Below, one piece after another: positions 37,394-46,908 of a DNA stretch of 64,000 nt; position 1 is the stretch's first letter; every line of letters begins with the position of its first letter. This DNA is from Dictyobacter kobayashii. Lineage in GTDB: Bacteria; Chloroflexota; Ktedonobacteria; Ktedonobacterales; Ktedonobacteraceae. The stretch is from the NCBI RefSeq assembly GCF_003967555.1, contig NZ_BIFS01000001.1, positions 3,534,001 through 3,598,000 of the forward strand, given 5' to 3'. The position numbers and the translations under genes were made by a program. A model generated the notes under the pieces. That model was not told the origin of the DNA. It did no database searches and saw only the letters and a list, made by a program, of their open reading frames with translations.

Positions 37394-38710
37394 TCATTCA
37401 GTCCTGAGCGCGTTAATGGGGTCCATCCTCGCTGCTCGTTGAGCAGGATAGAAGCCGAAGACGATACCAACCACTGCGGCAAAGGCGAATGAGAGTAAGA
37501 TGGCTAATGGATCAATGACCAGCGGCTGTGCGGTCACCAATGAGCTGACAAAGGCTCCCAGCACACCTATGGCGATCCCTACGATACCTCCCAGGGCACT
37601 GAGTATCAGGGCTTCGATCAGGAATTGAGCCATTACGTCGCTAGGATAAGCTCCCAGGGCAATGCGAATACCAATTTCACGTGTGCGCTCGGTTACCGAT
37701 ACCAGCATGATGTTCATAATGCCGATACCACCGACCAGCAATGAGATGGCGGCCACGCTGATCAAGAGAATGGTCAGGGATTCAGCGGCCGTCTGGACGG
37801 TTTGCAGGAGCTGGCCCTGATTCTGGATCGTGAACTCACTGGCATCGTGTCGCCCCTGTAAAAATTGTTGTACATTGGCCTGTACGTCCGTGACATTCTG
37901 TCCCTGGCTTACCAGAACCGTGATGGCGATTGCTCTCTGGCCGCCACCAAGACGATTTTTGGCTGTGCTAAATGGGATGTAGACGACGTCATCGGCATTG
38001 GTGGCGCCATTTGCACCTTTAGTGGCCAGGACGCCAACGACGGTGAAGGTCGATGAACCGATACGAATCTGCCGTCCCAGCGGGTCGATTCCCTGGGCCG
38101 TAAACAGATTATCGACTACCGTTTGCCCTAATACCGCAACTGAGGCATTGCTTTGCTCATCGGCACTGGTAAAGAAGTTGCCCTCTTGCAGTTGCCAGCT
38201 ACCTATCTGTTGGTAATTCGGATAAACGCCCTGCACACTGGTTGACCAGTTCTGGTTCTGGTAAATTACCTGTCCATTTACATTGACCGTAGGGCTGACT
38301 GCCGCTAAACCGGGCACCTGGCTGGCCAGATCATCGGCATCGCTTTGCGTGAGTATTTGTTGCGTTCCTGCTCCCTGACGGACGCCGCCAGTGCTGGCGC
38401 TACCACCACGGATATTCAACTGATTGGGATTCAGCGTTGAGAGACGTCCATTGATGGTCGCGGCATTGCCTTCGCTGGTCGCTACCATCATAATGACGGC
38501 AGCTACGCCGATAATGATACCCAGCGAGGTTAGCAGTGAGCGCAGCTTGTTGGCACGCAAGGCTTCAATCGCACTACTGAGGCTCTGGACCAGTGCATAA
38601 CTACTGCGGCCGCGCCGTCGCTGTGTGTGTTTGATGGGTGGCATTATCTGTGCCGCGGCCGGCTGCCTTGTCGGCGTATCTTTGCGGTCCTGTTGTTTTG
38701 ATATGCTCAT
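37394..38710 (-). CDS. MacB-type ABC transporter permease
   Basis: The 438-residue FtsX-like permease has an N-terminal membrane helix (ANKLRSLLTSLGIIIGVAAV), a large external domain (residues about 90-300) and three C-terminal helices with the family segment GGIGIMNIMLVSVTERTREI GIR (continuous in the protein). It is the last gene of the adaptor-ATPase-permease operon, with a 4-base overlap (38707-38710) to the ATPase gene. Confidence 0.92.
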   Translation of the reverse strand: MSISKQQDRKDTPTRQPAAAQIMPPIKHTQRRRGRSSYALVQSLSSAIEALRANKLRSLLTSLGIIIGVAAVIMMVATSEGNAATINGRLSTLNPNQLNIRGGSASTGGVRQGAGTQQILTQSDADDLASQVPGLAAVSPTVNVNGQVIYQNQNWSTSVQGVYPNYQQIGSWQLQEGNFFTSADEQSNASVAVLGQTVVDNLFTAQGIDPLGRQIRIGSSTFTVVGVLATKGANGATNADDVVYIPFSTAKNRLGGGQRAIAITVLVSQGQNVTDVQANVQQFLQGRHDASEFTIQNQGQLLQTVQTAAESLTILLISVAAISLLVGGIGIMNIMLVSVTERTREIGIRIALGAYPSDVMAQFLIEALILSALGGIVGIAIGVLGAFVSSLVTAQPLVIDPLAILLSFAFAAVVGIVFGFYPAQRAARMDPINALRTE

Positions 38711-39489
38711 GGTTGCACCTGCTCTGTAGCTGTATGCTTAGAGAGTTGTTCCCTGGCATTCAGTGGTTGCGGATTAGCCAGATCATCAACCACTCGACCA
38801 TCCCGGAAAATAACTTTTCGCTGGCAATAGTCGGCGATATCCTGTTCATGGGTAACCAGCACAATTGTCATGCCACGTGCATTCAGCTCTTGCATAATAC
38901 GCATAATTTCCAGGCTCGTATGCGAATCTAGATTTCCCGTTGGTTCGTCGGCCAGGATCAGCGAGGGTGAGGTTACCAGCGAGCGCGCAATGGCTACACG
39001 CTGCTGCTGGCCACCTGACAATTCCATCGGACGGTGATTGGCGCGCGAACTTAGATCGACCAGGGATAGGGCCCGTTTAGCGCGTGCCTGGCGCTCTTCT
39101 TTTGAAATGCTCGCGTAGACCAGTGGTAGCTCTACATTGGCCTGGGCAGACATCCAGCGCAACAGATTGAAGCTTTGAAAGATAAAGCCAATCTTCTGGT
39201 TGCGTACATCTGCCAGCTCTGTATTGCTCATCTGCCCTACGGATACCCCGTCTAGAATGTATTCACCACGCGTCGGTCTATCCAGGCAGCCTAGAATGTT
39301 CATAAAGGTCGATTTGCCTGAACCTGATGGACCCATGATGGCTACAAACTCACCATGTTTGATCTCTAGATTTACTCCACGCAGGGCCGGCACTACTGTC
39401 CGGCCCATTGTGTAGTATTTGTTCAGAGAACGGATCTGGATACGGGTAGCGCTTTTTTTCTGGGTTGCTTGTGGATCGGCCTCTATCAT
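38707..39489 (-). CDS. MacB-type ABC transporter ATP-binding protein
   Basis: The 260-residue ATPase is of the LolD/MacB family, with Walker A GPSGSGKST, signature LSGGQQQRVAIAR, Walker B LILADEPTGNLDS and H-loop VLVTHEQDIA. It overlaps its neighbours on both sides by ATGA and forms an efflux complex with the adaptor and permease. Confidence 0.94.
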   Translation of the reverse strand: MIEADPQATQKKSATRIQIRSLNKYYTMGRTVVPALRGVNLEIKHGEFVAIMGPSGSGKSTFMNILGCLDRPTRGEYILDGVSVGQMSNTELADVRNQKIGFIFQSFNLLRWMSAQANVELPLVYASISKEERQARAKRALSLVDLSSRANHRPMELSGGQQQRVAIARSLVTSPSLILADEPTGNLDSHTSLEIMRIMQELNARGMTIVLVTHEQDIADYCQRKVIFRDGRVVDDLANPQPLNAREQLSKHTATEQVQP

Positions 39490-40753
39490 TGACCACGACC
39501 TCCGCCAAAGCCGCCAGTACCACCACCATTGCCGCCATTGCCACCACGACCGCCACCGAAGCCGCCGTTGCCACCACCAAAGCCACCATTACCACCACCG
39601 AAGCCACCAGCGCCGCCTGTGCGTTGTGTGCCGGTGGTGGTGCTCTGCGTACTGCCGCCTGTGGCATTGGTTACTACCTGGTCACCTTCATTCAAACCTG
39701 AGATAATCTGGGTGTATTGGCCATCACTTAAGCCTGTCGTCACCAGAACGGGGTCAACACGCCATTTTGCAATTCCAGTACGATGCCCTGTTTACCTGTG
39801 CTGGAGGATGAACTGCTACCAGCATTATTGCCTTGCTGATTGAATCCGTTGCGCAACGCACGCAATGACTGACGGCTAATGTAGCCATTCTGTAAGGCTG
39901 TCGTTGAGAAGGTAAGGGCGGCTGCTGGTACGCGCAGGACATTGGTTTGTTGCGCCGTGATAATGTTTACTGTTGCCGTCATTAACGGTAGCAAGTGAAT
40001 GTTATTTAGCGAGCTCATTGTGACGTTCAAGTTGACCGGGTACGTTACAACTCCGGAGCTGGATTGCCCGATGGTCTCGATTGAAGCAACCGTGGCCTGA
40101 AATGTTGAGTTAGGGTAGGCGGCGACGGTGAACTGTGCCGGCTGCCCGACCTTGACATTACCAATGTCTGATTCATTAACCTGGGCCGCAATTTGTAGCG
40201 AGCTAGTATCGGTCAGCACGATAAATGCACTTGAGCCACTACCACTACTGCTGCTGGCATTATTATTTCCACTGCCAACGGCTGTACCAACATAACCATT
40301 GATAGCTGCCACCGTCGCGTTGGCCGGGGCGGTCAATGTGGTCAATGCGGTGCTGTTCTGCTGCGAATTGGTAGGCGTAATCACTGCTAGTTGCTGGCCC
40401 GCTTTAACTTGATCTCCCACTTTTACATTGATCTGACTGACCTGTCCATTGGTGGTGAAATTCAAATTATATGTTGCCCTGGCCTGGACAGGACCTGTAG
40501 CAGAGATTTGTTGCGCGATGTTACCCGTAGTTACGGTCGCCTGGGTATAGCTGATGGAGACTTTTTGGGTGGAGCGCCAGTAGAGAAAGGCGCCAGCAGC
40601 CAGGATGATCACCAGCAAGATAATCAATATGATCACTAACGTCTTGGGGCGCTGGCGTTTCTGTTGTTGTTGAACCTCATCAAAGTTGAAAGCGTCCTCT
40701 TCATCTGCTTCATTGAAGAGTGGTTGTTCTTGTATCTCTACATCTTCAGCCAT
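39486..40753 (-). CDS. HlyD/MacA-family efflux adaptor, Gly-rich tail, apparent frameshift
   Basis: The periplasmic-adaptor-like protein has one N-terminal membrane anchor (residues about 37-60), a lipoyl/hairpin region (LNFTTNGQVSQINVKVGDQV) and beta-barrel domains. The frame stops at 39740 just after LQNGVLTP. One more C in the run at plus 39750-39753 gives GVLTPVLVTTGLSDGQYTQI, which continues to ISGLNEGDQVVTN, the normal adaptor ending. A Gly-rich tail of about 45 residues with repeated GGFGGGNG follows. The first 30 residues are acidic and cytoplasmic. It is the operon's first gene. Confidence 0.87.
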
Positions 40754-41022
40754 TGTTTGTCCCTACTTTTATTAAACTATTGGATTTTTCACTCGTTCGC
40801 ATCAAACAAAAATATCGAATCAGGCAATAAAGGTCTATCTGTGAATAGACCCAGCAATATATTAGCATGTATAATTCAAGAAAAAGCTTAAATTTTGTAA
40901 AGAAAAGAGGACTCAAATTGTAAAAAATGTATGAAGACTGACTGTACTTTTGTGCATTGTCGATAAGAAGGCAGTGTGATAGGCTAAGTCTGTAGAACTG
41001 TGATTGCTAATTAGGAGTTATA

Positions 41023-41941
41023 ATGTCCTCGGTTTCTGATCCCTCGACTTCATCTGTTGCTGATGAGCAAACAAAACCGGCGCTCAAGGGCCTGCGAGAA
41101 TTTTGGCACCTGCCTGGAAACATCTATCTTTTACTTCTTTTTACCACTGGTAAAGGATTTCAGCTGAGTATTGCTGCCTTAACTGTTAACTATTATGTCC
41201 ATAGCCTGGGTTACGAGCCTGTTTTTATTGGTTTATTCAGTGCTATGTCGGCGATTGGCGCGATGATTGGGGCTGTGCCCGTGGGCATGCTGGCCGATCG
41301 TTGGGGACGCAAACCAGTCCTATTGTTAACCGCGTTTTTATCGCCGTTGACGCTGGCCTTACTGGCCCTGGCAACCTCGGCACCGTGGCTGATCGCCATC
41401 AATTTACTGCAAGGCCTGGTGTCGACGGCCTATTGGGTGACCAATCTGCCCTTATTGACTGAGAGTACCACTGAGAAGCAGCGCGTTGGTGTGCTGGCCT
41501 TAAATAGCTTCTTATTACTAGGTGTGGGATCGTTAGGAAATCTACTGGGTGGTTATATTCCAGAATTTGTTAGTGGCTTGCTACATGTTTCTGCTGCCAG
41601 TACGGTACCATTGCGCTGGGGCGTCTTTGCTGCCGCCTCCTTTACCTTTATCTTTGGTCTACCACTCTGGTTCTTACATGAGCCCAGGCATGCGCATAAG
41701 GCAGAGCCAGCCGCTAAAGTTGCTTCAGTTGAAGCGCTAGCACAGGCCTCTGCTCCCGTTGAAGTGGTAGCGCAGGCGGCTGTTCCCAAAGAGCGCCCGC
41801 TAGGTTTGTTCCTCAAATTACTAATTCCTGATCTTGTGTTTACCATGGGTGAGGGGGCTGTTGTCGCCCTTATTCAGGTCTACTTTGTGCTGCGTTTTAA
41901 CTTGCTGCCAGGACCACTTGGTATTATCTTGACCACTGCGT
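41023..41941 (+). pseudogene. MFS transporter, N-terminal part split by the integrated element
   Basis: The first 306 residues of a major facilitator transporter include the loop-2 motif GMLADRWGRKPVLLL and about seven helices. The reading frame enters the integrated element at 41942 and ends artificially at 42072. Joining codon GCG 41938-41940 to TTG 56983 restores LGIILTTALVFTISGLAGG and a transporter of about 453 residues. Start ATG 41023 after AGGAG. It is functional only if the element excises. Confidence 0.9.
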
Positions 41942-43951
41942 ATTTTTACTTGTCGGCGACAATCCATTCTCCTGTTCGTACTTTTTGTCTTCCTCAGTTC
42001 CGTATCTCTCCTTCACGGGGAACGAGGAATGCACGCCTTTTTTTCCCTTATCCCGATCTATATGCAATCTGATGGCTTGATGCTGGATACCGTCCCATGA
42101 TCTATCAGGCAGTGCTTTACAGATATCCTTTGCTTCTGCTCGGGGATACATTTTGAACAAGATGGCCTTTTCTTCTTCTGACCACGGCGTCCTGTTTGAT
42201 GCCAGCCGTTTAATATGGCCGGTATCCACGATATTCCCTACTACCTCCTTCCAGTATACCTCTACCTTTAGCCAGCTTGGAGCAACTTGACTGAGCACTA
42301 CTTTCTGTACCAGTGCACCGACGAAACGCAATCGGAGATTAAAAGGTAGTTTATGCCATTGTGATGCTATGCCTGGAAGTAGTGAGTGTATCCGGTATAG
42401 TATGACCTCTTTGTCTTCTTCCTCTTCTTCGGGGGCCTCTAGTTCGCTTTTCCACTGCGCTATTTTTTCCTCTAAGCCTTGCATCTGCGTGGCGTACTCG
42501 ATTTTCATTTGTTTCGTTTTCGGTATATCGGGATCATTGAGCGTTTCAAAAAGACTCTGCCAGCGTGCTTTTGCATCATTGATCTGTTTTTGTATGAGGT
42601 TTTTGTGGTGTTCTTGTGATAGCTGTCTATCTTCTAGGATTTCTTCTATCTTGTCTTCCCAGTCATCTAGTTTTTCTAATGCCTCAAGGCGTTCGAAGAA
42701 CTTTTCAAGGAAGACGGTATCAAGTTGTTCTGTGTTTATACCATATCTATAGGTTGAAGATAAGCCTGTTTTCTCGTTGCTTTCGTAGTAGGTGCATCTT
42801 TTGCCATGATGCCAGCCACTAGAGGCATACATCGGCTTTTCCTGGTCATCAAATAATACCTTTTTTAGAATGCCTTGAGCTTCACCTGAGCGTATCACTC
42901 TTGCTGGTTTTTGTCTTTCTCCGTTTAAATCGTATGAGCTTAACTGCTTGTGTGCATAGGTGAACAGTACCTCATCTACAATCGGTTCATGGTTGTTTAC
43001 TATCACGCCACCGCTAAATGGCAGCCACCAGCCAATATAGACGGGGTTGCAGAGGATGCCTTTAATCCCATCTACGCTGAATCTGTAATTGCCTGCGTAA
43101 GGGCCTTCTTGTATGAGAGATGTTCTTTTACTTCTGCCTGCCGCGAATTTGCTTATATTTTTCGGGTTTACCCAGTCTTCAAATTTGGGGAAGAGAAAAG
43201 GCATTTTCTCGGCTTCCCTGCCTAGAGCCCAGATATTGCCGTCCAATTTGAGAAAGCGGTCGTATAACCATCTGACGACTTCTGCGTGTGGCTCATAAAT
43301 AATATATTTCTTTCTTTTTTCATCTGATCTATCAACAATATAACCAGGAACCAACCATCTGCCATCGTAGAACCCATTCTCGCTAGCAGCAGCCTTGCCC
43401 CCACCCATGACTAGCTTCATCCATTCAAGGTGGCGGGCTGACTCTTCTGCCTCAATCATAAATACCCGTTGGCAATAATCGTCCTGAAAATTGAAATCCA
43501 TACGGAGGGTTGCGAGCCAAACATCGTTATCATGGCAAGCTTTCATAATTGTGCCGGGTTTGACTAACCACTTATCCCTGGTGAAGCGATTGACGTGAAC
43601 TGCCGCTACCCAGCCGATGTGATCGCCATGCAGTAATTCCTTCCCTTCGATCAACCTCATCACGCGAGACAAACCAGGCATCTTATGGATATCCATTGTG
43701 CCACTCATGCCTTCATCATCAGCCACAATTTCGATATGGCCAGTACAACCTCTATTTCTAAAGTATTCTATAAATTTTTCGGTTTGCATTTCGAAGCTAT
43801 GAATATTATTTTGTATTTGCGCTATAGTCGATTGCCGTACATAGATTGCCCCATTCTCATCTTTGGGAAACTCCATGTTATAAGCTGGTCTCTGACTTTT
43901 CTTTTTCTGTATGCTTCTGATCTTTTTTGCGCTGCTCTTTTTTTGCTGCAT
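41924..43951 (-). CDS. Large serine recombinase (integrase)
   Basis: The 675-residue site-specific recombinase has catalytic Ser in YVRQST near residue 40, and the resolvase-core Arg motif in VNRFTRD near residue 121. A recombinase domain follows (residues about 205-330), then a zinc-ribbon-like/coiled-coil region rich in Glu and Lys (about 400-520) and a C-terminal HTH-like part (TPWSEEEKAILFKMYPRAEA). It starts at ATG 43951 after AAGGAGG. The last codons, TQWSR and the stop, lie at or beyond attL, so the stop comes from the MFS target gene. It presumably integrates and excises the element. Confidence 0.93.
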   Translation of the reverse strand: MQQKKSSAKKIRSIQKKKSQRPAYNMEFPKDENGAIYVRQSTIAQIQNNIHSFEMQTEKFIEYFRNRGCTGHIEIVADDEGMSGTMDIHKMPGLSRVMRLIEGKELLHGDHIGWVAAVHVNRFTRDKWLVKPGTIMKACHDNDVWLATLRMDFNFQDDYCQRVFMIEAEESARHLEWMKLVMGGGKAAASENGFYDGRWLVPGYIVDRSDEKRKKYIIYEPHAEVVRWLYDRFLKLDGNIWALGREAEKMPFLFPKFEDWVNPKNISKFAAGRSKRTSLIQEGPYAGNYRFSVDGIKGILCNPVYIGWWLPFSGGVIVNNHEPIVDEVLFTYAHKQLSSYDLNGERQKPARVIRSGEAQGILKKVLFDDQEKPMYASSGWHHGKRCTYYESNEKTGLSSTYRYGINTEQLDTVFLEKFFERLEALEKLDDWEDKIEEILEDRQLSQEHHKNLIQKQINDAKARWQSLFETLNDPDIPKTKQMKIEYATQMQGLEEKIAQWKSELEAPEEEEEDKEVILYRIHSLLPGIASQWHKLPFNLRLRFVGALVQKVVLSQVAPSWLKVEVYWKEVVGNIVDTGHIKRLASNRTPWSEEEKAILFKMYPRAEAKDICKALPDRSWDGIQHQAIRLHIDRDKGKKGVHSSFPVKERYGTEEDKKYEQENGLSPTSKNTQWSR
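41938..41941 (+). other. Left attachment core (attL)
   Basis: GCGT shared with 56980-56983. The left half is MFS sequence (CTTGACCACT) and the right half is element DNA (ATTTTTACTTGTCGG). A large serine recombinase would cross over within this core, probably at a dinucleotide. Confidence 0.7.
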
Positions 43952-44024
43952 GCTCTAGCCTCCTTAGTTCGTCTGCGATGTCTTGTAGGACCTTATATAA
44001 TATGAGTTTTTCTTCCTGTGACAT
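43878..44024 (-). CDS. Small charged coiled-coil protein overlapping the recombinase start
   Basis: A 48-residue frame begins at ATG 44024 after AAGGAG with good spacing and reads MSQEEKLILYKVLQDIADEL, then a Lys/Glu-rich tail. It overlaps the first 25 codons of the recombinase in another frame. The strong site and the overlap suggest it is translated and coupled to the integrase. No family recognised. Confidence 0.5.
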   Translation of the reverse strand: MSQEEKLILYKVLQDIADELRRLEHAAKKEQRKKDQKHTEKEKSETSL

Positions 44025-44325
44025 CCGGCGCACTCCTTGCTATAGTGAAGCTGACCAATCTCAACGTCGAAATTATAGAATAAGTGCATGTTCAATATAC
44101 ATATAAGTTTTAATCTTAATACATAATCGTTTTTCATCTTATTTTCGCTTCTGAGGCGGGGTGATGACCTTAATGCATAGGGATTATGTATTTCTCGTTT
44201 CTGCTGTCGTGCTTCATTCTCCTCTCCGAAATTCGTTTGCTGGCTCGTAGTTTCCGTCCTGGCGAGGTTGTACGGCGGCTCCCACCATTTTTTGCCTTCA
44301 GAGGATTTCGGGCAAGCGTCGTACA

Positions 44326-44395
44326 TCATATGCGGCAGGTCCTACGGAAAGGTGGGGTCCCCTTTGGGGTGCCTTGTAGTGGGTGCCGCATATGA
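44326..44395. repeat. Large inverted repeat upstream of the integrase genes
   Basis: Perfect 12-bp arms (44326-44337 and 44384-44395, TCATATGCGGCA) enclose 46 bases that contain a further GGGGTCCCC-type palindrome. It lies in the noncoding stretch 44025-44438, about 300 bases before the small protein and recombinase. It could be a regulatory or recombination site; no gene is seen in this stretch. Confidence 0.55.
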
Positions 44396-44438
44396 TACAC
44401 TGCTTGCAACCGAAATTAGCGAAGGCAAAAAAGAAAAT

Positions 44439-44849
44439 TTATGCATGAGCTGTTTCTTTTCTTTCAAAATTGAAGAGCTTGACCAATAACGCCAGCCCTC
44501 CAATCAACAGGGTTACTCCTGAAGGATTCAGCGTGGTTTGTTGTGTGATTATGGTGGTTGACGCCAACGTCACAGTGGTTGTAGTTATCGTGATAATGGG
44601 GAAGAGAGAGAGCAGCAAGGCAATACAGGTCAAGAAGAGACACCAGCCAAGCAGCGTAACAACTTTTCTCGGAAGCGGGAAGAGGGCGGTGGCGCATGGC
44701 CTTCCTGGGTCACCTCCTCCATGATACCCTCCTTCGCCTAGTATGTACACGTGGACAATACGTCCTTGATCCTCTTCTGTAGTGTGTGGTGGCCGCTCAT
44801 CAACGTGCCTTAAGACTTCCTCTATCTGTTTCCTTAAATGATCATCCAT
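44439..44849 (-). CDS. Hypothetical two-helix membrane protein
   Basis: The 136-residue protein has a polar N-terminal half (about 65 residues with a Gly/His-rich GEGGYHGGGDPG) and two hydrophobic segments (around residues 65-90 and 105-125). ATG 44849 is preceded by AAGGAAAC. It lies upstream of the integrase within the element. Not recognised. Confidence 0.55.
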   Translation of the reverse strand: MDDHLRKQIEEVLRHVDERPPHTTEEDQGRIVHVYILGEGGYHGGGDPGRPCATALFPLPRKVVTLLGWCLFLTCIALLLSLFPIITITTTTVTLASTTIITQQTTLNPSGVTLLIGGLALLVKLFNFERKETAHA

Positions 44850-44918
44850 GTTCTGTTTCCTTTCCTCGTGAAGGGAGGGAGATGGCAGACGTCCACGCTA
44901 CCATCTCCCTCATTGGCC

Positions 44919-45173
44919 TTACTCCTCTGCTGGAGAATCTGCCACCTCACACACCATAAAGTCTGTGATACTGCCATTGTGAAGCAACTGGGTTATAACC
45001 GTTTCCGGAACAATCCCCCGCCAGGCGAGCAGAATGAAGCCCTGGCCGAGCTTGCTGCTCATACCGTGGGCCAACACCTCTGCTATGTCTTCCTTGCCCT
45101 GTAATTGCTCCTGTATTGCCCGTACGAGGTGCATGGTATCCCGCCAGGGGCAGAGAATGAATAGATCTTGCAT
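44919..45173 (-). CDS. Hypothetical small protein of the integrated element
   Basis: An 84-residue soluble alpha/beta product (MHLVRAIQEQLQGKEDIAEV; ILLAWRGIVPETVITQLLHN). ATG 45173 follows AGAGAGA. Encoded between two membrane proteins on the same strand, 14 bases after the larger one. Not recognised. Confidence 0.5.
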   Translation of the reverse strand: MQDLFILCPWRDTMHLVRAIQEQLQGKEDIAEVLAHGMSSKLGQGFILLAWRGIVPETVITQLLHNGSITDFMVCEVADSPAEE

Positions 45174-45187
45174 GGTTCTCTCTCTTC

Positions 45188-45922
45188 CTATTTCACTGGT
45201 AGGAACTGCTCGCCATCGTTGAGATAGGTGAAATCCTGAGTGGAGGTCGCCACAATCATGTCGAGCTTACCGTCGTGGTTGATATCCTTGAACTCCAGAG
45301 TCACGGGAATGCGATCAGTATTGGTACCTGATAACGTCGGTCCATCGTAGATCTTTGCCTTGCTGGAGTCTTGCCCCGGAAGTTCAATGACTCTGATATG
45401 GCTATGCAGGTTCATGGCGATGAAATGGGAGGGAAGGATAGAACTATCATGATGTCCTACCACTTCATCCACCTGATAGGTACGAGGGGTGCCATAATGA
45501 AGGTCATCCTGATAGTTTTCATAGGCGGTATGGACGGCGCTTCCAGCATAGACAAGGGCAATGGTTACCAGCGCCGCTCCACCCGCCACAACAGACCAAT
45601 GAACGTGGGCAAGCAATGGCTTCTTTTGTGTGGCTGCTGATTTCTCAGACTTGCGGAGATCATGTACAATCACCTTCGTCTTTGTGCTATCATAACGCCG
45701 GGTGGTGTTTGGTGTCCGCGTTCCGTATTGTGTTTTATCGTTGGTAGGAGATGCGGCAACAATGCGCCGATTCTCGGTCAGAGCAAGTGTATCTTCAGGA
45801 TGGATACCAACAGAATAGCCTGCTGTTGGGAGCAGTTTATGCTCCTGGGTTGCGATCCTGCTAGCACGCGCTGGGATAACACTTGTCGGGGGAGTCTGTC
45901 TTTTGGTATATTGAGTGCTCAT
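45188..45922 (-). CDS. Single-pass membrane protein with FG-GAP/EF-hand-like C-terminus
   Basis: The 244-residue product has a disordered Thr/Arg-rich N-terminal half (about 105 residues), one membrane helix near residues 110-130, and an external domain ending in EFKDINHDGKLDMIVATS. The DINHDGKLD sequence is a calcium-binding FG-GAP/dockerin-like loop. ATG 45922 follows GGAGGTG. Role within the element unknown, possibly surface exposed. Confidence 0.6.
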   Translation of the reverse strand: MSTQYTKRQTPPTSVIPARASRIATQEHKLLPTAGYSVGIHPEDTLALTENRRIVAASPTNDKTQYGTRTPNTTRRYDSTKTKVIVHDLRKSEKSAATQKKPLLAHVHWSVVAGGAALVTIALVYAGSAVHTAYENYQDDLHYGTPRTYQVDEVVGHHDSSILPSHFIAMNLHSHIRVIELPGQDSSKAKIYDGPTLSGTNTDRIPVTLEFKDINHDGKLDMIVATSTQDFTYLNDGEQFLPVK

Positions 45923-45937
45923 GTTATCACCTCCTTG

Positions 45938-46150
45938 TTACACAGTTTTGCCACGAACAATATTGGTCGCTTCTTGTGCTGTGACTTCACCATCGTTGTA
46001 TGCCTGCTGTATATGGCTGATAGCCTCAGGGTTTTCATGACAGGCACAGGTGTTGTCATAACAGAAAGGGTGTTCCTGGGTATGTTCCTTGTTATCTACC
46101 GGAATAACTGGAATAAAATTATCGCCATAGGTATGTGTGTAATTTGGCAT
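45938..46150 (-). CDS. Small Cys-containing hypothetical protein
   Basis: A 70-residue product with HPFCYDNTCACHEN in the centre, which may bind a metal, and a C-terminal helix (AYNDGEVTAQEATNIVRG). ATG 46150 follows AAGGAAGG; frames extending upstream to 46285 are possible but lack a better site. First gene of the minus-strand run. Confidence 0.5.
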   Translation of the reverse strand: MPNYTHTYGDNFIPVIPVDNKEHTQEHPFCYDNTCACHENPEAISHIQQAYNDGEVTAQEATNIVRGKTV

Positions 46151-46464
46151 AAGGACATAGCCTTCCTTGACTCGTAGGTTCCCCTCATGCCAAAATAAGC
46201 ATAGGGAACCCTTGGACATTAACATGCACGTTAGGTTTTTGTGGTTTCTGATTTCAGCCCTCTGTACTGCGAATACAGGGGGCAATCTTTTTCCTCCATT
46301 CTTGATGACTTCAAATCCTCTGTAACCTATAGAGAAGTATATACGATACTAGAGGAGAATTTCAAGCCTAAAAACTACTAGAAGCCCGTAGGGAGGATTT
46401 GTTGACGCAAGAAGAGAACGAGCTTATAATGAAGCGATACTAATGGAAGCAAGGAGAGTGGCTA

Positions 46465-46650
46465 ATGCAAGATGAGATGCTCACCGCAAAAGAAGTCAGC
46501 CAAATAATGAAAGTCAACATTAAAACCGTTAGAGAATGGGTCGCTAGCGGCGATTTGAAAGCTATCTGGATAGGTAAAAGGGAATATCGCATTAGCAGGC
46601 AGGATTTAAATGCTTTTATTGAGAAAAGAAAGCAGCCTCCTGAGAATTAG
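46465..46650 (+). CDS. Excisionase-family HTH protein
   Basis: The 61-residue winged-helix protein of the helix-turn-helix 17/excisionase group contains MLTAKEVSQIMKVNIKTVREWVASGDLKAIWIGKR (continuous) followed by EYRISRQDLNAFIEK. ATG 46465 follows AAGGAGAG. In a serine-recombinase element it may act as directionality factor or regulator; this is inference. Confidence 0.8.
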   Translation: MQDEMLTAKEVSQIMKVNIKTVREWVASGDLKAIWIGKREYRISRQDLNAFIEKRKQPPEN

Positions 46651-46785
46651 AGGTACTATATAGAGATGCTTGGCGTCTATTATGTATTTGAAGTTGACTT
46701 ATTAAATTAATTGCGATATGTATATATATTTTTTTCCCTTAACTATAATGATCCATGCGATCCTATAAAAATTCGCCGTGTGCTG

Positions 46786-46908
46786 GTAGGTGTCCAGGTT
46801 GTATCTCCGCTTCGCTTTGATTCCCACTTAGACACCCTACTGCGCTCACGGGATCTTTTTTTTGAGCCTGCTAGACTTGAAAAAATGGCAGACAGGCCAT
46901 TTTTTCAA
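46786..46908. terminator. Imperfect inverted repeat and intrinsic terminator
   Basis: An imperfect hairpin (GTAGGTGTC 46786-46794 against GACACCCTAC 46831-46840) is followed by a clean terminator-type hairpin. Its 13-bp arms (46877-46889 and 46896-46908) begin with A-run and end with T-run. The latter ends the minus-strand gene whose stop is at 46909 and would also stop plus-strand transcripts. Confidence 0.75.

Noticed and set aside
43964..44329. 121-codon minus-strand frame upstream of the integrase
   Set aside because: No ribosome site, unlikely composition, and it overlaps the better-supported small frame 43878-44024 and the inverted repeat.
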